Shown: piece by piece, positions 42,886 through 55,485 of the stretch
Layout of the letters: every line of letters starts with the position of its first letter
Position numbering within the stretch: the stretch's first letter is position 1
Assembly: GCA_002197995.1 (NCBI GenBank)
Contig: NGZR01000001.1
Coordinates: 4,340,001 to 4,404,000, forward strand
Direction of reading: 5' to 3'
DNA from: Gaeumannomyces sp. JS-464
Taxonomy: Eukaryota; Ascomycota; Sordariomycetes; Magnaporthales; Magnaporthaceae
DNA: 64,000 nt
Notes under the pieces: generated by a model
What the model was told of the DNA's origin: nothing
Databases searched by the model: none
What the model saw: only the letters and a program-made list of their open reading frames with translations
Position numbers and translations under genes: made by a program

Positions 42886-45800
42886 TTAAAGATCCTCCTC
42901 CTCCTCGTCGTCCACCTCCTCGTCGTCCTCGGCGCCATTGGCAACGCCGTCATTGCCTTCTTCTTCCGCGTCCTCTTCGGCTTCCTCGAGCTCCTCGTCT
43001 TCATCTTCGTCGTCCTCTGTATCCTCGCCTAAATCTTCCTCTGGGCCCTCATCATTGTCTTGTCCCTCCTCACCCTCTTGCTCTTTTCCTTGCTCATCCT
43101 CGTCCATCGGGCTTGCCGGGTCCTCGCTGTCGCTGGTTGCGATTGGTCCAGACTCAACACTGCGGCGCAGGTTAGGGAACATGAGACTTGGAGGCATGTT
43201 GATCTCGTAGTCATCGGGCACGTCGCTGAGGTCGCTCTCGTCGTCGGCCGAGTCGTGCAAGCTGCCACGGGGACTGCTAGACCGCTCGCTGCCGCCGTCT
43301 GCACCCACGTCGTCCTCACCCGTGGCCATGCTAGTGTCCGCTCCGTTTGCGCTCTCGGCACCCTCGTCGTCATCACCATCCTTCATCTCAACATCCCCAC
43401 CTCCATCCCCGGCGTTCTCGTGATCGGTGTTGTCATTGTGTTCCTCGTCTTCGTCATCATCCTGTACTGTCGCGTCCGCATTCGGCGTCGTTCGGCTGTG
43501 CCTTCCACTCGACGTCGAGCCAACTCTCGACTTGCGCCCACCGTCGCCGCGGGACGACGCACTGATCGCAGATTTAGGCGGCGGTTCCAGCGCACGCTGA
43601 ACCGCCTGCTCGGCCTTGCGAAGAATATCCGGCCGTCGCACGCCAGCAGCCCTCTTGGGCGAGCTGTATGCTCGCCTCCAATCGCAGACCTATCCGCTCG
43701 ATCCGGGACCTCGGATCCCGCCCTACTGCTGTTGCGGGTATCGAGAGCGATCAGGAATCCGTCAAGTCCCGAGGGCCGCGGGCCTTCCATCTCTTCCTCG
43801 GCGTTCTTCTCAGCTGCCTCCTTCATCTTCTGTTGTCGCTCCTCGATTATCTGTGCCGGGGGTTGGCCGGGAAGCTCAGGGGCGATCTCGGTGTAGAGGC
43901 GGCTATAGCAGTCGCTGATGAGGTCGTCAATCGGAGCCGCTTTGGTCAGATTCGTGTTCAGCTTCTTGAGCTCAATTGCCTCCTTCATGGCGTCGAAAGC
44001 CGCATGCTGCGCGGTCGCCTTGCCAGCCCACTCCGAGATGCGCTCTCCCATGATCTCGAATTCGTCCATGCTTGTGCTCCTGAACGTCTCCTCGGTCGTC
44101 TCGGTAATCTGATACGCCTGCCTGATCTGCCCGACATAGGCGAGCACACAGCTCTGCCAGAGCTCGTTGAAGTGGTAGAAGTCGACACCCTTCTTGCGGA
44201 TCCGGCGCAGCAGGGCCTCCATGTTGGCCCGATCGTTCATAACAACAAGCAGGCGCGTCATGAAGCGCACGTATTGCTCTGTGTAGACATGGTGACGCCC
44301 AGGCCTCTCTGCATCGCACTTCCAGACGTTCATCACCATGGTCTTGGTGAACATGGACTCGCGTAGAACCGAGAAAGCGGCCTTGGCTTGCATGAGAGTT
44401 CCGCCGTTAGCATCTGTCTCGCTCTGCGCCTCGGCTGAGTCGTCGGCATCAAACAGGATCCTGGCATGTCGGATGATCATGCGGTGCTGCCAGTTCGATT
44501 TGTCCTTATCCCGAAGCTGGCGGAGATACTTGATGACGAACTCCTCCCAGTCTTCGGCGTCGTCCGAGTCACCAATCAATATCTCCTCGCCGCGTCGGAG
44601 AGCATACGGCTGCCTCTGCAGGATGTTGGCAGCCTCCTGCGCAGTCATGTCGCCGCGAGCAACAAGCTTGTAAAGAATGGTGAGTAGCTTGTAGTGTGGC
44701 TCCAGAATAGGATCCTGACCATGTCGTGGCTTCGGCAGTCGTGAAACCACCTCCACACTCTTTTCAAGCGACTGGATGAGATCCTCCTTCATCGGCTTGG
44801 TAACCCTGATCTTCTCCTGTAAGTCATCATCAGGGGTCTGGTACATTTTCCAGAGGCACTTGGAGTGCATGTACGGGCTCCTGTTCTGTCGTTAGTACTC
44901 GTCTTTTTCCTAGCTAGGGAGCATGAGTGAGAAATTCGTGTGGACCAGGTTGCACTTACTTCCAGTCTTTGGGTCGACATTTGGCGGCCTTTCTGAACAG
45001 GTTTGCTGCAAACTTCCAGACCTGGTAAGCTGTCATTTCCATGTGAATGATCTTCTTGTATGTTCCGACAGGGTGCTCAATAAAAAATCTCTCGAGCTCG
45101 GCGTGCTTGAAAGGCTCCATGCCAAAGGGCTCCCGGCTGGAGGCATACATTCGCATGCCAAAGTTGTAGTACAGGTCGAAGAGCGCTTCGGTATCATTCT
45201 CGGAAAGCACCCTCGACATAGAGCACGAGTGCGATAGCGCCAGGTTGTAGCAGTGGATGGAGCTTCTCTGGAACTTAAGCAGTTCGGCCCGATCCTTGTT
45301 GATCTTGTCAGCCGTCCAGAGGACAGCTTCGTCAAGCTCGTAGTCGAAACACTCAGCCAGGCGCAGCCATGCGTCCCAGCGATCCGGTGTGAACTGGATC
45401 TGGTTTCGCAGAAAGGCCTGCCCAATGCGCAGGTCGTCAGTTGCTCCGGGGGTCTGTCGCCTGTTCAAGTCAACCTGCTTGAACTTGCTGAAGGCAATCA
45501 TGCCCAGCAAGAAAAACCAGCCGTGCTTGGCAATACCAGCCTCGGGCGTGGTGACCGTGACGGCATCGATGCTGACTGTGCCCTTCCAGGCCTGGTACAG
45601 GCGCAGGGGGTGATGGGCTTCTTGAGATACTCGGTGAAGTTGCGCAGGTTGTGTATCATCTGAGGTGTCGACTTGGCCTGTCCAATCGCCTGTTGCACGT
45701 GCTCGATGGTCGTCTTGAGCTCCGACTTCAGTAGGTCCTTCATCGACATGCGGTTCGCCAACGTAGTGATCTTTTCAACCAGGTTGATAGCAGCTCGCTT

Positions 45801-48800
45801 CTCGAGCTTCTCGGTTGGGCAGCCGTGCTCCTCGACCTCCCACGAGCCGACGCCAAGCTTCAGCCCATGGAGATCATAGAGGACCTGGGCCAGGTAGTCC
45901 TCCCAGTGCTCGATGCCGTCCTGTTTCAGGAGTTCGACTCGCATCATCTTGAGGAAGATTTTGTTGGAGGCTTTGCACGACCTGCGCAGGCCCAGAACCT
46001 GGTGAATAGCCCCAAGGAGCTCCGCCAGGTCGTTGGATGGATCTGTGAATAACGTCTTGTTCTGCTGGATCCCGACTTTCATGACCGTGTACTGCAGACA
46101 CCAGGTCCTCGATTGAAACTCGCGCAGTTTTTCCAAGAGAATCTTCCTGTTGCTGTTGTTGCCGTCGTTCGATTGCCTCAGGCCGACGCTGACTTCGTCG
46201 TCGTAAATTGCGCAGACGTGGAGGATACAGCTGAGTTTGGCCAGGGCTGCCGAGATGGCCGTCAAATGCTGCTCATCTATGACATCGAATGATGTGTTGT
46301 CATTCAGGGCAAGTGTCAGAGCGTCAACCAGCAGTTCGTCCAAGTTTTTGAGCATAAGGATGAGGATGGCAGTGCGGGCTTCGGCTGAAGAGTTGACATA
46401 AGTGTCCCGCTCGAAATCGTTGACTATCATCTCGATACCCTTCAGCAGACACGAAAACTTCTTGGTGGTGTATTTGATCGCTTGGTATGCGTCTCCCAGG
46501 CGCCTCCACAGAAACAGCCGTAGTTCCGTGCCGCTACCACGAAGGAACTTCCAGAGGTCCTGCAGGGTCTGTGTCGCGCACTCGGCCACTGGCACCGCAG
46601 GTTGTCTAGGCCGGTTGTCATCATGACTCTCCCCATTCGCGGGCGAAACCCCGCCGGCGTCAGTGCTGGTGGGAACCATCACAGACTCCGGGTTGAGTAC
46701 CGGCTCAAGATTGCTGATGACGGAGACTGGGTCGTCCATCTCCTCGTGGAAGAGGCTGAGGAAGAAATCCATCGTGGTCAGCTTGCTAATTTCCCTGTCC
46801 GCGGCTTTGAGGGAGACCTCGGGCATAACCACGTTGTTTGGCAGCCGGATATCAATCTCCCCAACATCCTCGAGCACCCCCCGCATGGACTGCCAGGAGA
46901 GCAAGATGTGCTCAGGCGTTGCAGAGTCCTCGAGAGTGGTTGAGAACACAACGGCCCAGCAGAAGCGGAGGGAGAGTCGGTCGCGAGCTTCGCCCTCAAA
47001 CTTCTGAAAGAGTTGAGACCGGAGGTCTAGCCAGCGTCCTAGACGAAGCTTTGTATCCTTCCGCGTGGTCTCATCCACAACGCTGCTAGGGTTGGTGATG
47101 CGCTCATACACATCCAAGTGCAGCTCAAACAGCATCTGAACAAGGTGCTCGATGGCCAAGTGCTTTTTGGCCAGGGGCCCAGCCTTCTGCGATTGAACCT
47201 GGACCTGATGTACTGTTCGTTGGTAGATAGCCTCGTCCATGCGGCTGATGACCTGGACCACGGAGACCTTGCGCTGCTCAGACCACCTGGATTCCGAATA
47301 GCTCTGGCAAAGCAACAAGATCCACTCAAATGCGCAGTCTTGGATAGTGAACCACCCCTCGTTCATCCTCCTAACGAAAGCCTTGAGGCCAGTCGTCTCA
47401 TCAGCCACCGGGATTTCCGACGTCGCGGTGGACCCTGATTTTGTGTGCTCGAGAAAGGCGCTCAATCCCAGTGCCGGAGTGTCCAATTTGCCAGACACGA
47501 GCTTCGCATTCTCCGCGCTGACAGTGTCTATGATGGCCCGGAGATCCCGCGCAACCTGCGATGTGATCTTGCTCAGCCGATCTTCTGACGCGCAAGAGTC
47601 CAGCATCTCCGAAATCCGGCCAAAGGCGTCCTTGTCAACGACCCCCAAGTTTTCTAGGATGTTCTTGGTCATCTGGAAAAGGTTCTCATCCGCGGCCTGA
47701 AACGGCTGGAGCTGGGTGGCGATGAGCCTCGTAGGGTCGATGGACTCCTCAGCGGCCGTTTCACGACGACGAGCTCGCTTGGGACGCTTCGAGTCGCCAT
47801 TCTCTTCCTCTCCTTGTTCGGGCAAGCCCGCCTCCGACTGTGAGCGCTTGCGCAACGGCGGTGCGGCAGAGCCTGAATCCTTGCGGGCTGGGTCTCTCGT
47901 GGCCGACCCGTTCTCAGGTTTTGTCTTAGAGCCAGCAGACTCAGCCGTCTTGGGGGCGTCGGGCTCGTGACTGTGATAGGAGCATTGGTAGATTCTTCCT
48001 GTACTTGCGCCTCGACTTGATCTTGGAGCTGACTGTCCACCTCCATTTGGACGAACTGATCCTCGTCAGGGAGCTCGGGCATCTGGATGGTGATGGCTCG
48101 CCCGGAAAGACCCTCTTCCAGAGCTATAGCAACCAGAGCCTTTCCCAGCTCAGTCCAGGAGGCAATTGGCAAATCAAGGACCAGCCGGGTCTCGGTGCCG
48201 TTTAATGGTGGCTCCGCGGGGCCTAGCTCTTTTATGGGGTTGGGAAGGTATGGTAAGGGATCCAGGTACCGCTTTAGAGCAGCAGCTACTTCGCCCCTCA
48301 AGAAGGGCCCCATGATGGGGTGCGAAAGGGCCATCTCGTCGCCAAGGACCTGGAGCTGGTTCTTGAGCTGCTCGCCGGCGTAGCCCTCAGCCAGAGAGGG
48401 CGGCTCGACATCCACTACGGCGGGGTCATCGTCGAGTTCGATGGCAGCCTCCAAACAGTAGCGGCTCAGCCGGGCGCTCTTCAGGAAGGCAGACACGCGC
48501 GCTGCCCTCCTCCACATCTCGGCATCCGAAGGGTCGCGGTCCAGGGCGGCATTGAAGTCGCTCAGCACATCCAGCGCCTCACTCTGGGTTTCCTCTTGGG
48601 CGAAAACTGCGCGGGAAGCTTCGGGACCACCGGCCGTTCGGGCCTTGTGCCGGATGCGATCAAGTCTAAAGTGACCATGATTCTTGTATGCCAGGTAGTA
48701 GCCTTGAAGCAAGCTACTCCCCAAGTCGCCATCGGGCCCGCCAATTTCGAGGCTGGGAATGAAGGCCGCGCCCGGCGGCAGGAGAGGCGTCTGGGGACGA

Positions 48801-49127
48801 TGTGCGCGCTCGTACTCTGTGGTAGCCTCGGGGAGCTTGAAGATGGCTGAGTCGAATAAGGACCGGTACGCTGCGGCAGCATCGTCGTAGAACTTGGGCC
48901 CTTGAGCATGTAGCTTGAGGGCTTGTTGGAAGAGTTTCAGCGCATCGTCGATCTGGAGTTGCCGCGTGTTGTCAAACTCCTCGGCAAGAACATGTTCCTC
49001 GCGGTCGTCGTTTATAGAAGTGAATGCAGGCTGCATATTACCGGTCAGTCAGCTCACGGTCAGAAAGGGCTTATGGATTGCAGCGTAGCGATGCGGCGAG
49101 GTTGCTGAACCGAGATATACGCACCAT
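42886..49127 (-). CDS. HIR3: Histone transcription regulator Hir3 (HIR complex, CABIN1-like)
   Basis: Scaffold subunit of the HIR histone H3-H4 chaperone complex, nuclear, acting in replication-independent nucleosome assembly and histone gene control. Proposed exons: 49127-49125 (the ATG alone), 49030-44960 and 44880-42886. Intron 1 is 94 bp (GTGCGT..GCAG) and intron 2 is 79 bp (GTAAGT..ACAG). The N-terminus (M)PAFTSIN followed by [20 protein letters not shown] is the typical Hir3 TPR start. TPR-like helices continue through [16 protein letters not shown] and [16 protein letters not shown]. The C-terminus is a long Asp/Glu-rich tail. One base is missing at three plus-strand G runs: 47952-47963, 45606-45610 and 43658-43660. 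Allowing these gives 2,023 residues, the expected size, and an exact multiple of three. Confidence 0.92.
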
Positions 49128-49883
49128 TTTGGCGGCTCTAGAAAGCAGAGCCTAGATGTCCATCATTGCTGCAGTTCATGGACGATTGCAGGCTGGGCGG
49201 CGCGCAAAAAATTTGAGGGGTTAAAAGCGCCGCTTGCCCGGTTCTTCCTTTGGCGCTGTCGAGTCGCGATCGGGACGCGACGAACGTGGAAATCAATTCA
49301 GGGTGCTCCACCGCCCTACGTAGTGCCCACTGGGCGGCTGCTTCATTGGTGTTCTGGAACCCGATGACGGGATCGCCTGCAGCAACGCATATAGCACACT
49401 GTATACTGCAGTGCTGGTTACCGGGCTCTGTACGGTTAATTGGCTGGGGCCTTGTACTGTACTCCGTGCTCCACTTTTGGGATGGCTGCTCTTGAAACCT
49501 TGCAGGTGGTCTGTGCACCTATGTGCCTTGGATGAGATGATGGTTTTCGAGGTGGGAACACACTGGCGATTCGCTGTGCTGGCACCAAAACGCCATTGTC
49601 CGTTCGACTCTAGCACTATCAACGGCGCCGAGGCACGCAGCCTCGCCTATCCCCAGTTCGAAACCCGTACTTGGTGCCCGTCGCATCGCCTATACCTCTC
49701 AAAGACGCTTTTCCTCGCCTCCGACAGACGTCAACCGTTGCCAGCCACACCTGGCCGTGGGGCAGCAGCTAGGCCGGGCAATTCAGCCGTGAGCCTCGAG
49801 CAAGCTCAGCGCGGCTCGGACAACCGCCACTATGGTTGCGCCAGCTGTTCCAGAGTCCGTCCCCAGCCCCTTCAACAACGCCC
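49128..49883. promoter_or_regulatory. Divergent promoter region of HIR3 and the ChAPs gene
   Basis: 756 bp between divergent starts. No domain-bearing frame. A GTTCGAAACC sequence near 49657 resembles a tRNA B box, but no cloverleaf fits around it. Confidence 0.5.
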
Positions 49884-49900
49884 ATGACCGCTACCGCTAG
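49832..49900 (+). promoter_or_regulatory. Candidate upstream ORF of the ChAPs gene
   Basis: A 22-codon ATG-initiated frame ending in TAG overlaps the proposed ChAPs start (49884) in another frame. If the transcript includes it, it could reduce translation. It might instead be the true N-terminus if a frame error lies between. Confidence 0.35.
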
Positions 49901-52295
49901 AATAATTTCTTCAGAATCACTGAAGGAGGTGCTCCATGAGGCAATTGACGCCAGCAGACCAAGCTGTGTTGCGCTGCGCGAGCTGGGCCCCCCTGATCTG
50001 GTCCATCTCACCAAGCAACAGAAGGGGAACACTGGCAAACACGTACGGGTTCCCCGCCGCCTCCGGGCCCGCGAGCGAGCTCTCTGTACTGATATGCCCC
50101 TCTATGCGCTCACAGTTCGGCGTATACCACCATGTCACCGGCGTTGACGCGTCCTCTTCGGCCAGTCTGGCGGCGTACATCAACACGCTCACATATAAGG
50201 ATCATGGCCAAGCAGCGACGGGATAGTGCAGGGCGTTTACTGGTCAGTACGCCCCTCGACCTGGCGCGATAGGCCCCTTTGCTTCTGCCTTGTGCAAGCC
50301 ACGTGCTGACCTTTTCTGTTGTGATCGGCAGCTGCTACAATGCTCTCTCCCGGCTCGATATGCGCGTCCACGTCACCATCCCCGGCTCGGTCGAAAGCTA
50401 CTGTGTCGACGAGAGGGGCGAGAAGAAGAAGGCGACGGACGATCTGTGGCTGGAGACGTATCTGTGCAGCGTGCTTCGAGCCTACTCATACGCGGACGAC
50501 GGGAGCGGAGAGACCATTCGCAAGATCATGGGCGTGCGGAGATTTAACCCCGTTACCAACACTGAAACCGAGCACCGCTTCCTTAGTGCCGCCGAGCAAC
50601 TGTTTTTCCGAGGTCAGCTGGGAGCCCGGAATTTTCTCCTCTCTTCGGAACCGAGCTGACTGACTGACCACGTGGCTTATAGGATGGCAACTGGGATCCG
50701 ACTCGACGGTGCAGGTACCCAACGTCGTTTCAAACCACCTAGTCAGCGGCCTTCTCAAGTACTTCCAGACCACAGGAAGGTTCGTGTCGGGCATCAACCT
50801 ATTTGAGAAGCTCCGGTCGCAGAATGTCGAAGTCGCCTCCCTGCTCGCCAAGGTTCTCTTTGAGGGACACGAGGAAGTGCGCGGTGTCCGTGTTCTGCAC
50901 CAAGCCCTTCAAGAATCACCCATGGACTACGTTATGCTCGACACCCAGGCAGAGTTTCTTCTCAAAAAGGCAAAGCTGGCAACGACTCCCGAGCAGAAAG
51001 AGGCGAGACTTCGGATGGCCCTGGGCTGTGCGGACAGGAGCACGATTGCGGCGCCGAGCGAATTCGGAACATGGGCACGGCTGGCTGAGGTCTATGTCGC
51101 CATGGAGGACTGGGAGAACGCGTTGACGATTCTCAACTCGTGCCCCATGTTCACCTACCAGGACAAGGACGCCCCGCTCATGCCGGAGCCCAAGGACGTT
51201 TACCTGCCGACGCTGGTGGAGACGAGGCTAGATGAAATCGACAGCGAGCCCGAGGGGAGGTACAATGAGCAGGTGGACCCAAGCTATGCGAGCTTGCGCG
51301 CTGCGCAGTACCGCGGTACCTTCAAGCAGGCTTACAAGGTCCTGACCGAGATGACCGCCAAGATTGGATGGGATCAGCTCCTTAAGATCCGTAGCACCGT
51401 GTTTGTGATGGAGGATGAGTACAGGACAGAAAAGCAGGAGGGCGGTGCATCAGCTCAGCGTAACGCCAGCATCGATGGGATCAGAGGCTCTCCCCAGCAG
51501 CCGGCCAACGGCGACCCGGCCCCCGAAGAGGAGAAGGCTAAGGAGGGGTCGGAGAACGACTCAGATACCGACTCCAAGATCGAGGGAGAGACGGGTAACA
51601 ATTTGACCGCCAACGGACAAGCCCTGGAGAGGCCTAGCAGCACGGCCGACCCATCCGAGGTCAAGAGCGACCAGGAAAACGTAGGTCCTCTCCATAAACC
51701 CCCCTTTCCCCTTTCTCGCTCGTCATGGCTGACCAACGCATCTTTACAGGGTGTCGTGCCGGAGGACCATTCACGACTGAACAACAAGCGGCTTTGCGAG
51801 AGGTGGCTGGACAGTTTGTTCATGGTTCTTTACGAGGATCTTCGGATGTACACCATCTGGCGCACGCAGAAAGCGCAGTACCGCGCCCAGCAAATGCAGT
51901 TCAACAAGTCGGCTGACGAGTGGGAGATTCTGGGGGCGCTGGCAGAGCGTCTGCACCACCAGGAGGAGGCAGTCGAGGCGTACAGAGCCTGCCTGAGCCA
52001 ACGGTTCAGTCCCAAAGCACTCTCGGGAATCCTACGCGCCTTTGAAAACAGCAAGCCCAACAGCACACGCGAGACGGTGGCGTCTGTCATCCGTCTGGTT
52101 ACGTGGCAGTACCGCTGGTACTCGGAGTTTTCACCCGAGCTGCTGCACACCATTCGGACCCTCATCGAGGATGAGGGCGCTGTCAAGGTCCGGAGTATCA
52201 TTCAGGCCACAAACCTGCCGCAGAACGTGCTCGACCTGACGCATCACTATGCCGCGCTCTGCGCGACTTTCCGGAGCAGTGGTACGGATGGTTAA
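49884..52295 (+). CDS. Chs5-Arf1-binding protein (ChAPs: BUD7/BCH1 family), exomer subunit
   Basis: TPR-containing cargo adaptor of exomer, carrying selected membrane proteins such as chitin synthases from the trans-Golgi to the plasma membrane. Exons 49884-50042, 50116-50242, 50332-50612, 50683-51680 and 51750-52295. The conserved family blocks are ELGPPDLVHLTK, GVYHHVTGVDASSSASLAAY, SCYN-like CYNALSRLDMRVHVTIPGS (VESYCVD follows), RFLSAAEQLFFRG, RFVSGINLFEKL, EWEILGALAERLHHQEEAV and VTWQYRWYSEFSP at the end. An acidic linker follows PANGDPAPEEEK. One base is missing at GGG 50220-50222, between QAATG and IVQGVY. With it the protein has 703 residues. The paralogue (Bud7 or Bch1) is not resolved. 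The start is the least certain part. Confidence 0.9.
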
Positions 52296-52573
52296 TACTT
52301 GGATCTTGAGAGGTCTGGTAATCTGTGGTGAGATACGTTGGAGGTCCTTGCAACGACTAGATAGAGGCTCTATGTACAAAGGGCCGCCGCCTAGGTAGTC
52401 TTGGGCCGGGCGTAGTTGTTAAATTTGGTGGGCAGGCTTGTCTCTCGAAAAAATAATAACCATCAAATAGCGGCAAGCAGTTGATTATTTACTTTCCTCG
52501 TTGTTCCTCTTGCCAATTGCGGGTGAAGACTCACACACGCAGCATAAGTGCTTTGTGCATCCCGGATCATCCG

Positions 52574-53401
52574 TCATCTGCTGTCAGCGTCACAGTCGGA
52601 GTTGTGGACGTGTTTTTTCAGGAAGGCTATTGCGTCGTCCGCCCCTTGCGGCGTGTTGAACCAGTGACCTCCATACGGATACTCTTGCGACTTGACCACA
52701 GCGCCAAACTGCGTTAGGATTTCGCACATGCGGCGCCCGTGTTCGATGGTAATGAGCTTGTCGTCGACGCAGTGCTCCAGCAGGATAGGGGTGCCGCGGA
52801 CAACATTGTTATGATCTGGAACCCCACCCTTCAACCCCAGCGCGGCACGCATGTCGGCGAGCGATGATCTCGCGGCAAAGGGACAGCGGCACGACAGGCC
52901 CATGAAGGCGGCCAAGCGGCCGCCGCCCGACGCCGGTACGTCGAGGTTGAAGAGCACGTGGGCGGCCGTGGCGCCGCCCATGCTGATGCCCGCCAGCACG
53001 ACGCGGTCCCAGCGCCCGCCCAGGCGCGCCGCCTCGGCCGCCAGCACGTCGCGGATGCGGGGCACCTGTTCCCGCAGGCCCTCGGCCTGCAGCTCTTCGC
53101 GGTCCTCGAAGTCTGCACCGTTCCACACGTCGAACCACTGCGGCCAGGAGGCCGCGGCGGGCGAGGGGGTGTTGTCGGCGGCGGCGGCAGCGACGGCCCG
53201 TATCGGAGCCTGCGGGAAGACCCAGCGGAAGGACGGGAAGGCTCGGGCGAGGTTGCGGCCGCGCGAGTCGGCCCAGAACCTCAGGGCGCGCACGAGGCCC
53301 CATACGTTGCCGCCCCTGCCATGAAGGAAGACGACGGTGTGGGTGTGCGGGTGTGCGGTTGGTGGGATGCAGAATGGCGGCGGTTGGTCCATGTCTTGCA
53401 A
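52574..53401 (-). CDS. Phospholipase/carboxylesterase family alpha/beta hydrolase (acyl-protein thioesterase-like)
   Basis: Serine hydrolase of the abhydrolase_2 / acyl-protein thioesterase family, which deacylates proteins or lysophospholipids. Single exon, 275 residues, no break. VVFLHGRGGN gives the oxyanion-hole strand (residues 23-32), WVFPQAP follows, and the nucleophile elbow GISMGG places Ser140. Asp in HCVDDKL and His in YPYGGHWF complete the triad. The Ala/Arg-rich loops between are longer than in yeast Apt1, common in filamentous-fungal paralogues, so a general carboxylesterase role is equally likely. It lies tail-to-tail with the ChAPs gene, 278 bp apart. Confidence 0.88.
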   Translation of the reverse strand: MQDMDQPPPFCIPPTAHPHTHTVVFLHGRGGNVWGLVRALRFWADSRGRNLARAFPSFRWVFPQAPIRAVAAAAADNTPSPAAASWPQWFDVWNGADFEDREELQAEGLREQVPRIRDVLAAEAARLGGRWDRVVLAGISMGGATAAHVLFNLDVPASGGGRLAAFMGLSCRCPFAARSSLADMRAALGLKGGVPDHNNVVRGTPILLEHCVDDKLITIEHGRRMCEILTQFGAVVKSQEYPYGGHWFNTPQGADDAIAFLKKHVHNSDCDADSR

Positions 53402-54256
53402 CAGCTAAATGCCTTTCGTTTTTTGTCGATTCCTTGGTGCTCGGGTTCCGGTAGCTAGGGGTCTTGTATGAGCATGGCAAGCATTCTAGTTGTGGTGACA
53501 ATGGAGCGTCTTCGTATCTCGTGTATTCGCTAGACCCCAGGCGGTCAAGCTGAGAGGCATATCGTTGGCCCGGCTAATATCAGGGCGCCCGAGTTGTTGG
53601 CAAACCAATTACCCGACGGCCCCTTGCTTCCGCTCAGTCCTGTACCGAGTATGTATTGTCAACACTCGCCGCGACTTGTAGATCTGCCAGCCTCAGCCCG
53701 GATGCGACCAGACGATGTGGAAGAAGAGGTAATTGACCGGCAAAGATAACGATAACCATATTGGTTGATCGATCTTCCGCTAATTCCGAAGCCCACAAGT
53801 ACTCTCTTCTTCTCACCCGGGTCTCAAGGTGTTACTTCTGCGGACTCCGGATTTTCGAATTGTAATTCCTGAATATCTGCTTCAGATGGGACCGTGACGC
53901 TTCGTTTCAATGTACAGGCTTCCTCTATTGCTTGGCCAGTGATATTTGGGGTCCATAATTTGCTCTTTTCTCTTTCCGTTAATACAACCTCCAACGCCCC
54001 AGCACTATGTATCGAAAGCCATTGCAACTGCCTCTTATACCAAAAATGGTCCAACAAAGGTATTCGCGACGTCAAGATAAAATCAAAGCTCCGTGTCTTG
54101 CCGACACAGGGCGAAAAGGGGGAGAGGATAAACAGCGTTGCCTGAAAAAGAAGAAGAAAAAAAGAAATGTGAAAGAGAAGAAGTGTATAAGTAGGGGAAG
54201 AAACTCGCAGGAAAATGAGGAAAGTAACAAGAACATGCTAGGAAAAAGGAAACCCC
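53402..54256. other. Intergenic region
   Basis: 855 bp between two minus-strand genes: the esterase promoter and the citrate-carrier 3' flank. The purine-rich stretch at 54140-54250 is low-complexity. No gene seen. Confidence 0.5.
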
Positions 54257-55485
54257 TCAAAGGCCTCGGCTCGATAATCCGGCAGCGATCTTTTCGTAAA
54301 CGGTGAAGATGATGCCGCCGCTGAAGATTAACCTGCCCAGGCGCATGGTGCTGCCCGCCCAGAAGCCCTTGACACCACCCTCCCTCAGCACGCTCCTGAA
54401 GGCCTCCGCAGTACTGGCCCCCTTGGCGCTCTGCGCCCGCGTCTTGATGGTGTCGAACGGCTGCGTGACGTATACGGTGATGACGCCTGCCGTGGCGCCC
54501 GTGGCGAAAGTAACGGCAGTGTTGTCGTTGGGAAGGCCATAGGATTTGGAAAGCTCGCGGAGGGCGTTGTAGGAACCCATGCGGGCGGCCGAGGTGGTGG
54601 ACTGCTTGAGGGTGGAGGAGGCGAGGCCAGAGTAGAGGCCGGCGATGCCGCGCTCCGCGAGGATTGTGCGCAGGGCGTGGGCTCCGGACTTGAAGCGCGG
54701 GGCTGCCGAGCGGGCGTCATCGATCCTGTCGCGAAGGTCAGCTTGTGCCCCAAGATGGATAGAGATGTATCTACGTGCTGTCTCCTTGGGTTGCGGGCAG
54801 GCGGAGACAACGGTTGTGGCTTACAAGGCAGTCTTGATGCGCTCAGTAGGGGTCACGGCGACCAGGGACTCGACAGCACCGGCGACCATTCCCGCTAGGA
54901 TACCGCGGCCCGTGGTAAGCTTGCCATTCTCGTCGACGAGGATGTTCCTAATGGTGTCGTAGGACATGAAGCGCACGCTCGCTTTAAGAGTGGCACCCTG
55001 GACGGCAACCTGTGTCAGTGTTTTCCCGATGCTGATGCTGGCCAGGCGTGACTTGCACGTGCTGGCAGGAGGCCTGGTGGTGGGTGGGATTGGGAACAAC
55101 GTACTGCTGCCAGAGTCGAGCAGCCTGTATAAACAGCGCCCAGCCCTTCTTGCCTGGCCACAGTGGTGATGATGGAGAAAGGGTTGGCAGAACGCTCGGC
55201 CTTGGACAGGAGTTGGCCTCTTGTCTTGGCGAACTCAAAGGGATACTGACATCAAGGATTGTTAGTGTGTTCTGTTGCGTTCTGCCAAGTCAGGGGCTTC
55301 GTTGGTAGCTTTCTTACTGTCGTGAATGCCTCAACAGCACCAGCTGTGCCTCCAGAGATGAGCGAGACGATGGTTGATACCTTGGCCTTGGGCTTTGCCG
55401 GGGCGACGTCGGCGGCCGGGGCCGGTTTGGCCAGCGGCGCCAGAATGGGTGCGGCGGGCACCAAAGTTGTGGTGTTTGCACTCAT
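54257..55485 (-). CDS. Mitochondrial tricarboxylate (citrate) carrier Ctp1 family
   Basis: Inner-membrane mitochondrial carrier exchanging citrate or another tricarboxylate. Exons 55485-55318, 55245-55105, 54997-54825 and 54725-54257 with introns of 72, 107 and 99 bp; 316 residues, intact. Three mitochondrial-carrier repeats are visible: GGTAGAVEAFTTYPFEFAKTR, AGMVAGAVESLVAVTPTERIKT and AGVITVYVTQPFDTIKTR, each with the Px[DE]xxKxR-type motif. IDDARSAAPRFKSG is a Ctp1-like loop. An Ala/Pro-rich N-terminal extension precedes repeat 1. It is divergent from a Zn2Cys6 regulator, and a PrpF isomerase and MFS symporter follow. Ctp1 is conserved, so proximity alone does not prove cluster membership. 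Confidence 0.93.

Noticed and set aside
42938..43210. Ser-repeat plus frame
   Set aside because: Reverse complement of the Asp/Glu-rich tail of HIR3.
49650..49690. tRNA-like B-box sequence
   Set aside because: No A box, acceptor stem or anticodon arm could be placed around it.
54140..54250. Purine-rich, lysine-coding stretch
   Set aside because: Low-complexity sequence after the citrate-carrier stop; no gene features.
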